DNA of 64,000 bases from RGIG4140 sp045614025 (GCA_045614025.1 JAZLCE010000027.1:62001-126000); one strand, 5' to 3'; counted from the first letter of the stretch, positions 53,550-62,505 are shown. The notes: generated from the letters alone by a model not told the origin. Numbers and translations are program-made.

Positions 53550-56369
53550 TTATCCATTCCCCCCAACAACGCCTTCTTCAGGACAGGAGCCAACATATGT
53601 GCCATAACCATTTTCAACACCTGGAGGACAATCATATGTTCTTAGCGTTTTTCTTCGCTCAACTTCAACAATGCCACCAGGTTTTGAGCTTCCAGGAATA
53701 TGCGTATATTTAAAGCATTCTTTTGCTGGCTTATTTTTCAAACCTCTGGGTATGAAGCAATCATCCCCATAAGCAAGCCCACTTGGATTACTTGGACAAC
53801 AAGCACAAGATATTGTTCCATTAGCCAAAACACCTTCCTCTTGACAGCAATTTCCATTAATCTCTTTACATACTGTGGTATCACATTCCATTTCTTGCGT
53901 GTCTGGAATCACTTCTTCTTCTGTCTTAATTGTATCTATATACGTGCAATAATCATAGCATTTATCTGGGTTTGGTTGGGGCCCCTCTGTGCACTTTTTA
54001 CAACTTGTGCATTTTGAACCATCCCAATATATGCCTTTTCCACCAGCTTGCATGGATGCATAATCACAACAAATTTTACTTTCCGTTCCATCAATAGCTT
54101 GCCCCGTTTTTAAATCACAACACATACTTTCAGTTGTGTTATATGAGATACCCGTTGGATAACAAGTTGTTCCAGAGGTCCCAGTTGGGCACTGACCCGC
54201 CTGAGCATACCCTTGAATCGTTGTTCCCACCAAAACAAACGTTCCTTTGGAGCGAATAAGTGGATTTGTTGTATTATAATAAAGAGGAGATTCGCAACAT
54301 TCTTTATAATTATTTTTCACATCACCTTCTGTTGCGCTCATAGAAGTACCCTCTAATGTTTGGCAACAATATTCTGGCGAAGGCATCCCGCTCCAATCTC
54401 TAATCTTTTGATCATAAGTTAACGCAGTTCCAGAACGTTCAAGCTCTTTATAATCCACACAACAGTTGCGATCTGGCTCTGGAACACTGGTAGGCGCAGT
54501 CGCAATAATTCCACATTCTTGTGAAATATTTTGTCCAACTTGATAATGTGGGCCATGAACATAAGAAAGTTTTCGTCCATTCATATCCGTTGCCACATTA
54601 CAGCATTCTTGAGAATATTTAAGCACACCACCTTCATAAGCACAAGCAGATGTTTTTAAACGTTTTTGAAGCCCTTCCATTTTATAACAGCAATCTGTTG
54701 TTGGCGTTCCCATAATATCCAATGGAGCAGCCCCTGTAATCGGCGTTCCCAATGTTGGAACATTAGAAACACCTTCCCATGGACATTGCTCAGTTGTTGA
54801 AGCCGTGCGAAACGCCAGCACATCATTTTGCGAACAACAAAGCGCTTTTCCAGTTTCTGATGTAAGATTTGTACCAGCAACTTGGCCATCGGCTTCTGCC
54901 CAATATCCTCCTCCTGCAATGCAACACTGATCGACCGTTACTTCACTTGTTTGAGATGAACTTCCCAATGGACAGTTTTGATATTGGGTGGATGTTGATC
55001 CTTTTGATGTAGCAATTGTCCACGGCAATACTGCCCCCGTGATGGATGAAATGTGACATGGCACGGTAATAGATGTTGTAGGAGGTTCACCCGGGCAACA
55101 AGATGCATCCATCTCACCAGCCCAGTTGCCGCCAATATAAATCTCTTCTTCCGAAGTGATAGCGTCCGTATCAAAAACCCACGTTTCTTCATAAACCGGT
55201 ATTCCATTTTCATCTACAACTGGTTTACCTGTGGCATCTGTTTTAGCAGTGATACGAACAGAATAACGCCCATCTGGGCCCACTTTACAACGAGGTGTAT
55301 TTTCAATATTTTCAACCAGTTTACAACATTTTGGCCCCCCTGGAATGAAAACAACATCATCACCCAACAATTCACAACATTCTTGCGATTCAATGTGTCC
55401 ACCACTTTCTTCAGTATATGGCGTACCAGGAACACAAGTCATATCCGGTGTTGGCAGTAAATCAATCCCTTGTTTTTGACCGAAATAAAGAACCAATGTT
55501 TGAAGTGGAATCATTTTCTTTGATCCATCCTCATTTTTTTCACCCGTATCTACCCTTGCCCCATAGGCCATACAAGCCAAACTTTTTTTATTTTCGCAAA
55601 CAGAACCTGCCCCTGGAGCGGTTTCTGGATTATCTTCATCTTCAAGATTTCTGAGATATTTTTGCGCTAAAGAAATATTTCCTTTAGTTGGGTCAATCAT
55701 GGTGCAAACTTTATCAATTTGTTCTTTTGTTGCAATGCCTTCTTCCCCACCCCGTTCTGGGTTTGCATATTTATTTTCTTTTGAAATATTCAAAAAGTCT
55801 GGCGTAAAAGGATCCATCGGCGATCCACTCTGACTTTGAAGCGCAACATATGCATAATCAAAACCTAAATCGCTTTTGTATAATAACTTTTCACATAACG
55901 TATAGGAAAGCCCTGTAACACGAACAGTCCAGTTATTTTCATCTTCAGCACGAACCCAAGCTGGTGCATCAAGCAAGGTATCAAACGATTCATGTTCGCG
56001 CACCTCAACCATCTTGGATCTATCGCCACCAACAAGCTTGCCCTCTTCGTCAATTAACCCAGCATCAAAGGCCGATTCTTCCGAACGATACCGCACCCTT
56101 GAAACAACATCTCTGATTGGAATAATATATGGAACATAGTCATCAGCAATACCAACTGTTTGAAATCCATAATGAAGAGGAATATCCCATGAACGACCAC
56201 CTGCAACTAAAACACTAAGCTGATCCAATGTTTCAGCTTCTTGATATAAACGCATTGCGTAGCCATAACCAACAATTCCACCAATTGATAAAACCCCCGC
56301 CAAGGCCAAAACGCCAAGCATTTCAGCCATTGTTCGTCCGTTCTCCATCCCAATTTTTTCTTTTTGCAT
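53550..56369 (-). CDS. Giant prepilin-like Cys-dyad protein
   Basis: This is a 939-residue protein with a class III leader: MQKEKIGMENG, then the cleavage site G|RTMAE with Glu at +5, then a 20-residue hydrophobic helix (MLGVLALAGVLSIGGIVGYG). This is what type IV prepilin peptidase needs. A pseudopilin-like stretch follows to about residue 200. The remaining 700 residues contain about 14 CC pairs and many single Cys, with units like DQCCIAGGGYWAEADG and a Cys-dense cluster near 800 (CTSCKKC). It resembles the exported Cys-dyad protein two genes downstream. The start ATG at 56369 follows AAAAAAGGGGA; the ATG nine codons upstream is poorly placed. Pilins are usually 120-200 residues, so this one is exceptional. 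It might be a pilus tip, adhesin or surface fibre. Confidence 0.75.
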   Translation of the reverse strand: MQKEKIGMENGRTMAEMLGVLALAGVLSIGGIVGYGYAMRLYQEAETLDQLSVLVAGGRSWDIPLHYGFQTVGIADDYVPYIIPIRDVVSRVRYRSEESAFDAGLIDEEGKLVGGDRSKMVEVREHESFDTLLDAPAWVRAEDENNWTVRVTGLSYTLCEKLLYKSDLGFDYAYVALQSQSGSPMDPFTPDFLNISKENKYANPERGGEEGIATKEQIDKVCTMIDPTKGNISLAQKYLRNLEDEDNPETAPGAGSVCENKKSLACMAYGARVDTGEKNEDGSKKMIPLQTLVLYFGQKQGIDLLPTPDMTCVPGTPYTEESGGHIESQECCELLGDDVVFIPGGPKCCKLVENIENTPRCKVGPDGRYSVRITAKTDATGKPVVDENGIPVYEETWVFDTDAITSEEEIYIGGNWAGEMDASCCPGEPPTTSITVPCHISSITGAVLPWTIATSKGSTSTQYQNCPLGSSSQTSEVTVDQCCIAGGGYWAEADGQVAGTNLTSETGKALCCSQNDVLAFRTASTTEQCPWEGVSNVPTLGTPITGAAPLDIMGTPTTDCCYKMEGLQKRLKTSACAYEGGVLKYSQECCNVATDMNGRKLSYVHGPHYQVGQNISQECGIIATAPTSVPEPDRNCCVDYKELERSGTALTYDQKIRDWSGMPSPEYCCQTLEGTSMSATEGDVKNNYKECCESPLYYNTTNPLIRSKGTFVLVGTTIQGYAQAGQCPTGTSGTTCYPTGISYNTTESMCCDLKTGQAIDGTESKICCDYASMQAGGKGIYWDGSKCTSCKKCTEGPQPNPDKCYDYCTYIDTIKTEEEVIPDTQEMECDTTVCKEINGNCCQEEGVLANGTISCACCPSNPSGLAYGDDCFIPRGLKNKPAKECFKYTHIPGSSKPGGIVEVERRKTLRTYDCPPGVENGYGTYVGSCPEEGVVGGNG

Positions 56370-56426
56370 CGGACATCCCCTTTTTTCATATGTCAAAAAG
56401 AAGGGTTAACAACCCCGTATACTTTC

Positions 56427-56455
56427 AGAATACCAAAAAATACGCATATCGTCAA
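56427..56455 (-). promoter_or_regulatory. Strong sigma-70 promoter of the Cys-dyad operon
   Basis: On the minus strand TTGACG and TATTCT are 17 bases apart. The leader of about 50 bases ends in the AAGGGGA ribosome binding site. A short inverted repeat (GGGGTTGTTAACCC, 56403-56416) lies just inside the transcript. Confidence 0.65.
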
Positions 56456-56502
56456 TAACTTTTCTGTTTTTACATAATTTTTTAACAAATAAAAAATGAT
56501 TT

Positions 56503-57204
56503 TTAATCAACAGATAACCAAGCCCATGCTCCCAAAATGGCAATAGATGCTGTTTCAGCCCTTAAAATGGTATCCCCCAAATGAAGGGGCACAACATTTT
56601 TTTGACATAAAATAAAATCAACTTCATCTGGTGTAAAACCACCTTCAGGACCAATAATAAATGCTGGATTTTTCACTTCAAATAACGTTTTTGATCCTGT
56701 TTTACCGCGCTCGGTTAAAAAAACAGGCGTGACCTCTTTTGAAAATTTTAAAAACAAATCTTTTAAAAGAATCGGTTCAAAAATTTCAGGCACATCCAAC
56801 CTTTCTGATTGTTCAGCCGCCTCTTGTATAATTAAATGAGCTCTTTCAATATTAAATCCACGCACAACAGTTCGATTTGTTATAACAGGATAAATTTTGG
56901 TGACCCCCAATTCCGTTGCCTTTTCTAACACAAGGTCCATATTTTCTTTTTTAATCACAGAGGGGCATAAAATAAGCTCTGCGCGCTTTGAAAATTCTTT
57001 TGTTTTTTCTAATACTTGCAATAAACAATTTTTTTTCTTTACATTGCTTACTTTTGCTTTAAATTCGCCATCAACCGAATTAAAAAGCAAAATTTCAGAA
57101 CCTTCTTTTTGGCGCATCACATGAACTAAATAATGCGCTTGTTTTTCATCCAAAGAAAGTTCCTGCCCTGTGGATAACTTTTCTTTTACAAATAATCTAA
57201 TCAT
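56503..57204 (-). CDS. rsmE: 16S rRNA m3U1498 methyltransferase RsmE
   Basis: RsmE is a SPOUT-class enzyme that methylates U1498 of 16S rRNA. The 233 residues include LDEKQAHYLVHVMRQKEGSEILLFN (PUA-like domain), KENMDLVLEKATELGVTKIYPV, and the knot with FIIGPEGGFTPDEVDFI and LGDTILRAETASIAIL. Its ATG overlaps the stop of the PP2C gene by 4 bases, so it is translated from the same message. Confidence 0.95.
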   Translation of the reverse strand: MIRLFVKEKLSTGQELSLDEKQAHYLVHVMRQKEGSEILLFNSVDGEFKAKVSNVKKKNCLLQVLEKTKEFSKRAELILCPSVIKKENMDLVLEKATELGVTKIYPVITNRTVVRGFNIERAHLIIQEAAEQSERLDVPEIFEPILLKDLFLKFSKEVTPVFLTERGKTGSKTLFEVKNPAFIIGPEGGFTPDEVDFILCQKNVVPLHLGDTILRAETASIAILGAWAWLSVD

Positions 57205-59201
57205 CTTTTTTTCCTGTGTGATGAAAGTGGCAATCCTTCAACCCAAACAAGGGTCACATCATCTTGCGGAGGTGGGGGTATCATTTTGAAAAAGAGTTGC
57301 ATTAATTCAGAAACAGCTTCCCTGCTATCCTTATAGTCAAAAACTGTTTGTAACAAACTTAAAAAGCCATCTGTTCCCAAACGCAAACCATCAGAAGACA
57401 TTTCCTCAGTGAGCGCATCACTATATAAAATTAACTTATCGCCAGCACAAAAATCAATTTTATAATCATCATATTTTGCATCAGGACTAATTCCCAATGG
57501 AAGCCCTTGTGTTGAAAGCAATAAAACGCCATTTCTTGTTTTTAAAAATGGCGCAGGTGACCCTGCTCCTGCATAAGAAAGTGTTTGGGCATTTGTATCA
57601 AAAATGCAAAAGAAAAACGTTGCATACTGCCCACGTGGTAACAACTGACACAACTGCAAATTTAAAAGACGCAAGAAATCTGATGGATTTTTAACTTCTT
57701 TTTTCAATTGATGAACCAATGTATGCAGCCTAAAGGTATTTAACGCCGCTGAAAGCCCATGCCCTGAAAAATCGCATAAAAACAATCCAAATTTCTTTTC
57801 AGAAAGCTCTATAACCTGCCAAAAATCGCCACCTAATCTATCTGATGGTGAAAAATAAGAAGCAATATCAATATGACATTTTTCCCGAATATTTTCAAGA
57901 GTATCAACCGTTGGCAAAAGCGATTGTTGCATTTCTTGAGAAATCTTCATTTCCTCATTCAGCTGATCTAATTGATCTGATAAATATTCAACCAATTTTT
58001 TATTTTCTAAATGAACACGAACCCTTGTGAAAAACTCCAAGGGATTAATTGGCTTTGTGATAAAATCAGAAGCACCTGCTTTAAATGTTCGATCCCTTGC
58101 TTCCCGCGTGTCACTTGATGTTTGAATTAAAATTGGAATATTTTTAACTTCAGGAATTTTTTTAAGCTCCAATAAAACATCATATCCATCCATTTTTTCC
58201 ATTACAATATCAAGAATAATTAAATCTGGATGAAATAAAATAGCTTTTTCTATTCCTTCTTCGCCGGAAGAAGCGACCTCAATTTTATGGATTCCCATTT
58301 GGGTTAAAAGGCCAGCTAAAAGTGCCTGATTACTTTTATTATCTTCAATAATTAATACTCTTCCTTTTGAAATATCTGTTTGCATAACAAATTCTGGAAT
58401 AGAAGATAAATTTTGAATAGAGGTATTTTCTTTATTCTCCTTCAAAAAAGAAAGAGTAATTTCTTTACCATAATTATCAATCGTGCATGAATCAACAGCA
58501 TGCGCAATAATTTGAAGACCACGACCACTTTTAGAAGAAACATCCCCTGAATTTCTTTTTAAAATTTGCTCTAAAGAATAACCCACACCCTCATCTTTAA
58601 TTTTAATTTCTAATCGCATTTTATTCCATACAGAGCAAATTGATATGGCTTTTTGGGCATATGCAGGCGTATTTAACCTTCTTGCAACCAAATCTAAATA
58701 AGAAACAAATCCAACAACATCTTGACGCATTGAACTTGATAATTGCAAATTTCCATGAAAAAGACCATTCACTAAAGCTTCATGAACAGCCAAGTGAATC
58801 GCTTGTTTTCGTTCATCTGAAAATTTTCTTCGTTGTTGCAAAGCTGTTGTGAAAACTTGCGCAACATCATACCTATAAACCATTGGCCCTGTTAAAAGCA
58901 AACTTAAAGAAAAAGGATGCTTTCTTTCTTTTTGTTGCTCAACAAAATCAACGATACTTTTTTTCGTTGCATTTGCATCAATAATGCAAGCAATCGGCAA
59001 TTTTAAAATTTCTCGCCCATGTTCTTCAGAAACATCTGGCGTTACAACAACATATAAAATCGGATGGTCTTTTTTAAGTGGGGTTACTAAAAACGGCTCT
59101 TCTTCACTTGGCCAAAGTGGCAACTTAACCCAAGATGAAATTTTTTTCATCTTTTCAAGACTAACGCCAACCCCTGTTAAACATATTTGTGTCTCACTCA
59201 T
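57201..59201 (-). CDS. Signalling protein HATPase-REC-PP2C (SpoIIE/RsbU-like)
   Basis: This 666-residue protein has three signalling modules. Residues 1-100 are unrecognised. An RsbW/anti-sigma-like histidine-kinase ATPase domain (about 105-255) has the N box HLAVHEALVNGLFHGN, G1 KDEGVGY and G2 GRGLQII. A receiver domain (about 280-400) has the acidic pair IIEDN and phosphoacceptor Asp in LIILDIVMEKMDGYD. A coiled-coil linker leads to a SpoIIE-type PP2C phosphatase (about 440-655) with DRLGGDFW, LCDFSGHGLSA and DDVTLVW. It probably runs a partner-switching pathway in which phosphorylation controls a phosphatase acting on an anti-sigma antagonist. No target is encoded nearby. The -10 box ends 7 bases before the ATG with no Shine-Dalgarno, suggesting a leaderless mRNA. 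Confidence 0.88.
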   Translation of the reverse strand: MSETQICLTGVGVSLEKMKKISSWVKLPLWPSEEEPFLVTPLKKDHPILYVVVTPDVSEEHGREILKLPIACIIDANATKKSIVDFVEQQKERKHPFSLSLLLTGPMVYRYDVAQVFTTALQQRRKFSDERKQAIHLAVHEALVNGLFHGNLQLSSSMRQDVVGFVSYLDLVARRLNTPAYAQKAISICSVWNKMRLEIKIKDEGVGYSLEQILKRNSGDVSSKSGRGLQIIAHAVDSCTIDNYGKEITLSFLKENKENTSIQNLSSIPEFVMQTDISKGRVLIIEDNKSNQALLAGLLTQMGIHKIEVASSGEEGIEKAILFHPDLIILDIVMEKMDGYDVLLELKKIPEVKNIPILIQTSSDTREARDRTFKAGASDFITKPINPLEFFTRVRVHLENKKLVEYLSDQLDQLNEEMKISQEMQQSLLPTVDTLENIREKCHIDIASYFSPSDRLGGDFWQVIELSEKKFGLFLCDFSGHGLSAALNTFRLHTLVHQLKKEVKNPSDFLRLLNLQLCQLLPRGQYATFFFCIFDTNAQTLSYAGAGSPAPFLKTRNGVLLLSTQGLPLGISPDAKYDDYKIDFCAGDKLILYSDALTEEMSSDGLRLGTDGFLSLLQTVFDYKDSREAVSELMQLFFKMIPPPPQDDVTLVWVEGLPLSSHRKKR

Positions 59202-59208
59202 AGTATCG

Positions 59209-59236
59209 AGTATAATAAAACAATTAAAAAAAACAA
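59209..59236 (-). promoter_or_regulatory. Candidate promoter of the HATPase-REC-PP2C gene (leaderless)
   Basis: On the minus strand TTGTTT and TATACT are 16 bases apart. TATACT ends 7 bases before the start codon, so the transcript would begin at or beside the ATG. Confidence 0.45.
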
Positions 59237-59264
59237 GTTTTTTTATTGTTATATGAAAAAAACT

Positions 59265-59293
59265 TTGCTCTTTATTTCTCTTTTTGTTATATT
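59265..59293 (+). promoter_or_regulatory. Putative sigma-70 promoter of the nitronate-monooxygenase-like gene
   Basis: TTGCTC and TATATT are 17 bases apart, giving a leader of about 50 bases with GAAAGGA before the ATG. Confidence 0.55.
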
Positions 59294-59350
59294 ATCCCTA
59301 TTAAATTAACTCTTGTTCCAAAAAAAACAAGATAACTGAAAGGATAAAAA

Positions 59351-60907
59351 ATGAAAAAAGTTAATCCCGTTATGATTTCCGGCAAAGAGGTTATTCCTTT
59401 AATTGAAGGCGGAAAAGGTATTGCTGTTTCTGATGGACAATCATCAGGCGCTTGGGCAAAAGCTGGTGCTGTCGGAACAATTTCTGGGGTTTTTGCTGAC
59501 GAATATGATGAAAATGGAAAAATCATTCCAAAAGTTTATCAACATAAAACCAGACCTGAAAGACATAAAGAACTTATTGAAATGTCAATCAGAGGGGGGA
59601 TTTCTCAAGCGAAATTAGCTCATGAAATTTCAGAAGGTAATGGCAGAATTCATATGAATGTTCTTTGGGAAATGGGTGGAAGTATCCCTATTTTGGAAGG
59701 CGTGATGAACTCTTGCGAACAAGTTGTTCGTAACTTAAGAGAAAAAGCCCCTGAAAAATATCAAGAAAAAATCACTGCTGTTGGTGAAAAAGTTCAAGAA
59801 ACTTTAGGCTCTCTTCGTTTTCAATATCAAAAACGCATGAATGATGCTGTTCCTGTTGTTGATGGAATGTTAGATAAAGTTCACAATCTTGTTCATGGGA
59901 TTACTTGTGGCGCAGGGATGCCTTATAAATTAGCAGAAATCGCTTCAAAATATGGTTTATTTTATTATCCAATTGTTTCATCAGCCAGAGCTTTCCGTGC
60001 TTTATGGTTAAGAAGTTATAAAAACTGCATGGAATATTTGGGCGGGGTTGTTTATGAAGATCCATGGCGTGCTGGTGGTCACAATGGTTTATCAAACTCT
60101 GAAAATCCAGAAATGCCTGAAAGCCCATATCAACGCCTTGTTGAATTAAGAAAACAATTAAATGAATATGGATTACAACATGTTCCATTAATTATGGCTG
60201 GTGGTGTTTGGAATTTAAAAGAATTTGAAGATTTAATTGATAATCCAGAAATTGGCCCTATTGCTTTCCAACTTGGAACAAGACCATTGCTCACAAAAGA
60301 AAGCCCTGTTGCAAAAGCTTGGCAAGGTTGTTTAAGATCTTTGAAAAAAGGTGATATTATCTTGCAAAGATTTTCACCAACAGGTTTCTATTCTTCTGCT
60401 GTGAATAATAAATTTTTAAAAACATTAATGGAAAGAAAAGATACCGAAATGCCATATACTGAAAAAGCTGAAGGCATTTTCGTTAAACCTTTTGCATTAA
60501 ATGCCGCTTTAACTGTTTATTTAACAGAACATGATTTTAAAAGAGCAAATGAATTTTTAAGCAGCACCAGACCTGTTGTTGCAAGAACACCAGATAAATC
60601 CATTATCTTCTTAACAAATGAAGAAAATGAACAAATTAAACAAGACAGAGCTAATTGTGTTGGTTGTTTATCTGCTTGTGCATTCTCTGGTTGGTCTCAA
60701 GCAGATGGCCACTTAGACAGATTGCCCGATTCACGCTCATTTTGCATCAATAAAACTTTAACAGCTATTGCTCATGGTGAAAGTATTGATAATAACTTAA
60801 TGTTCTGTGGTCACAGCGGCTATCGCTTTGGCGAAGATCCAATGTATAAAAATGGAAATATCCCAAGCGTTCAAGAATTAATTGATGCTTTATTACAAGG
60901 AAAATAA
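59351..60907 (+). CDS. Nitronate monooxygenase-like flavoprotein with C-terminal Cys cluster
   Basis: This is a 518-residue protein of the 2-nitropropane dioxygenase/nitronate monooxygenase family (FMN-binding TIM barrel). Barrel features include IAVSDGQSSGAWAKAGAVGTISG at the start, VHGITCGAGMPYKLAEIA, VVYEDPWRAGGHNG and PLIMAGGVW, and FQLGTRPLLTKES at the phosphate-binding end. Typical members have 320-360 residues; here about 130 more follow. They contain CVGCLSAC, then single Cys in SFCINK and MFCGHSGYRF, a pattern that could hold an Fe-S cluster or zinc. The reaction is unknown; detoxification of nitronates and reductase roles have been shown for relatives. It is a single-gene unit. Confidence 0.75.
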   Translation: MKKVNPVMISGKEVIPLIEGGKGIAVSDGQSSGAWAKAGAVGTISGVFADEYDENGKIIPKVYQHKTRPERHKELIEMSIRGGISQAKLAHEISEGNGRIHMNVLWEMGGSIPILEGVMNSCEQVVRNLREKAPEKYQEKITAVGEKVQETLGSLRFQYQKRMNDAVPVVDGMLDKVHNLVHGITCGAGMPYKLAEIASKYGLFYYPIVSSARAFRALWLRSYKNCMEYLGGVVYEDPWRAGGHNGLSNSENPEMPESPYQRLVELRKQLNEYGLQHVPLIMAGGVWNLKEFEDLIDNPEIGPIAFQLGTRPLLTKESPVAKAWQGCLRSLKKGDIILQRFSPTGFYSSAVNNKFLKTLMERKDTEMPYTEKAEGIFVKPFALNAALTVYLTEHDFKRANEFLSSTRPVVARTPDKSIIFLTNEENEQIKQDRANCVGCLSACAFSGWSQADGHLDRLPDSRSFCINKTLTAIAHGESIDNNLMFCGHSGYRFGEDPMYKNGNIPSVQELIDALLQGK

Positions 60908-60923
60908 TTCTGTTAGAAAAAAA

Positions 60924-60953
60924 TAAAAAAGCGCTTTAAAAGCGCTTTTTTTT
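60924..60953 (+). terminator. Bidirectional intrinsic terminator between the NMO-like and GT11-like genes
   Basis: AAAAAAGCGC and GCGCTTTTTT pair around TTTAAAA and a long T tract follows on both strands. It ends both convergent genes; the GT11-like stop codon lies at its edge. Confidence 0.85.
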
Positions 60954-62355
60954 ATTCGGTAATAAATTGATTCTTTTTTTTGCTCCAATAATGCTTTTCA
61001 ACTTCAATTACAACAAAATTTGGAGCAAGCAAATTTTTAATCCAATCGGTGTCCCAACTCGTATGTTTATCTGGAGTAATTATAATTTTATTTTTATTTC
61101 TGCTTAAAAAAGATCCCCACCAAGAAAAGCTTGAGTTTGCATTGATAAAATGTTTACAATTGCTCATCAGTTGCAAATCTTCATAATCTTTACGTGTCCA
61201 GTCAACATAAACATGTGGTGCATCAATTTTTATATTTTCTTTTGACCATTTCAAATCATTTGAAAAAATATAAAATACTGGATTTTTTACATTTCTTTTA
61301 ATATATTCAATAGCTTGAGAATAATAATTTTGTGTCAACAAAATATATTCAAAATAAATATAGTCACCTCTTCTAACATGAAGGGCCACACTATTTTCTG
61401 ACTTCATTTTATTCATGATTTCTTTATTTTTATCACTTACTTCATTTTTAAAAACAACATTTTCGCGAATATAATCTTCGTATCCAGCAAAGTTCTTCCA
61501 TGATTGCAAATACCACCCTGTTTCATAGCATGATGCATTAGTTGGAAATTCATGATTAAAATAACATTTAGTCAAATTTAAATAGCGCTTAACAAATTCT
61601 GGAGCTCTTTTATATTTCAATAATGAGTTATCTGTTGTTGCCTTTATCGGTGTATCTAAAAAGTTATCAAAATAAGACCATTCTACCCTATAAAGCGTTT
61701 TATGATTTCTTTTCGCATAAACCAATCCACTTAAATATGAAAAAAGCTGGTTACCTAATCCACCAATATTTGGCGAACTTAAAACATAATCATTAATATT
61801 CTTAAAACCTTCTTTTTCTAAATAAGGATCTAAATTATATTTTTCATTTGTTTTCACATACTCAAATTCTTTATTTTTTTTAAAAACTTCTACGCCATGA
61901 TTTAACCAACCCAAAACAACTTTTTGATTATTATCTTCAAGCAAAACCGCACAATCATTTCTGGATTTGCATAACAATTTGGAATCATTAGATTGATACA
62001 TGATAGCATTCCAATGTGGATGTTTGAAATATGACATATCCGCATCTGGTGTTTTGCATTTTATATCTAAAAATCTATTTAATCTTGAAACATCAAAAAC
62101 TTTTTTTGTTGCATTTTGATCTATTATCTCGTTTTTAAATAAACATAAATGGGATTGATCAATTTCTTTTATTTTAGATTCCGAAAAAATCTTTTTCAAA
62201 AAAACATTTCGCCGTTCTTGATCATTAAAAATTGTTTTTTCAAATCCCCAATAAAAATGCTCAGGGAACTGTTCTTCTAAAGAGATGGATTGCTCCTTAA
62301 CTCCTTTAGAAAAAAACATACACACTATGCTTAAGAAAATAATAATTATTTTCAA
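60952..62355 (-). CDS. GT11-type (alpha-1,2-fucosyltransferase-like) protein with signal peptide
   Basis: This is a 467-residue protein. The C-terminal 280 residues match family 11 glycosyltransferases: IGGLGNQLFSYLSGLVYAKR (about 192-211), the GDP-fucose binding motif HVRRGDY (about 322-328), FYIFSNDLKWSKENI and ANSSFSWWGSFLS. Unusually, it opens with a signal peptide (IIIIFLSIVCMFFSKGVKEQS) and has about 160 unfamiliar residues before the catalytic part. GDP-fucose is cytosolic, so an exported form is puzzling; the hydrophobic segment may instead be a membrane anchor. The start is a TTG at 62355 after GAGGGGTTATT. Fucosylated surface glycans are common in host-associated bacteria. Confidence 0.75.
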   Translation of the reverse strand: MKIIIIFLSIVCMFFSKGVKEQSISLEEQFPEHFYWGFEKTIFNDQERRNVFLKKIFSESKIKEIDQSHLCLFKNEIIDQNATKKVFDVSRLNRFLDIKCKTPDADMSYFKHPHWNAIMYQSNDSKLLCKSRNDCAVLLEDNNQKVVLGWLNHGVEVFKKNKEFEYVKTNEKYNLDPYLEKEGFKNINDYVLSSPNIGGLGNQLFSYLSGLVYAKRNHKTLYRVEWSYFDNFLDTPIKATTDNSLLKYKRAPEFVKRYLNLTKCYFNHEFPTNASCYETGWYLQSWKNFAGYEDYIRENVVFKNEVSDKNKEIMNKMKSENSVALHVRRGDYIYFEYILLTQNYYSQAIEYIKRNVKNPVFYIFSNDLKWSKENIKIDAPHVYVDWTRKDYEDLQLMSNCKHFINANSSFSWWGSFLSRNKNKIIITPDKHTSWDTDWIKNLLAPNFVVIEVEKHYWSKKKNQFITE

Positions 62356-62444
62356 AATAACCCCTCTTTCATTATTAATATAACTACAAAAAATACTTTT
62401 TCATGTCAACTTAAAAAGGGAATTTTTTTACAAGAACTTTTTAT

Positions 62445-62473
62445 TTGCAATTTATTTTTCTTTTAGTTAGAAT
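62445..62473 (+). promoter_or_regulatory. Putative sigma-70 promoter of the secreted Pro/Gln-rich protein gene
   Basis: TTGCAA and TAGAAT are 17 bases apart, with GGGAAGGGA as the ribosome binding site before the ATG. Confidence 0.6.
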
Positions 62474-62505
62474 GAAATAAACCACTTTTAGGGAAGGGAT
62501 TTACC

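Noticed and set aside
53700..55460. Plus-strand frames rich in Ile, Trp and Phe opposite the Cys-dyad gene
   Set aside because: They are complements of Cys/Gly/Pro codons on the true strand and have no start signals or domains.
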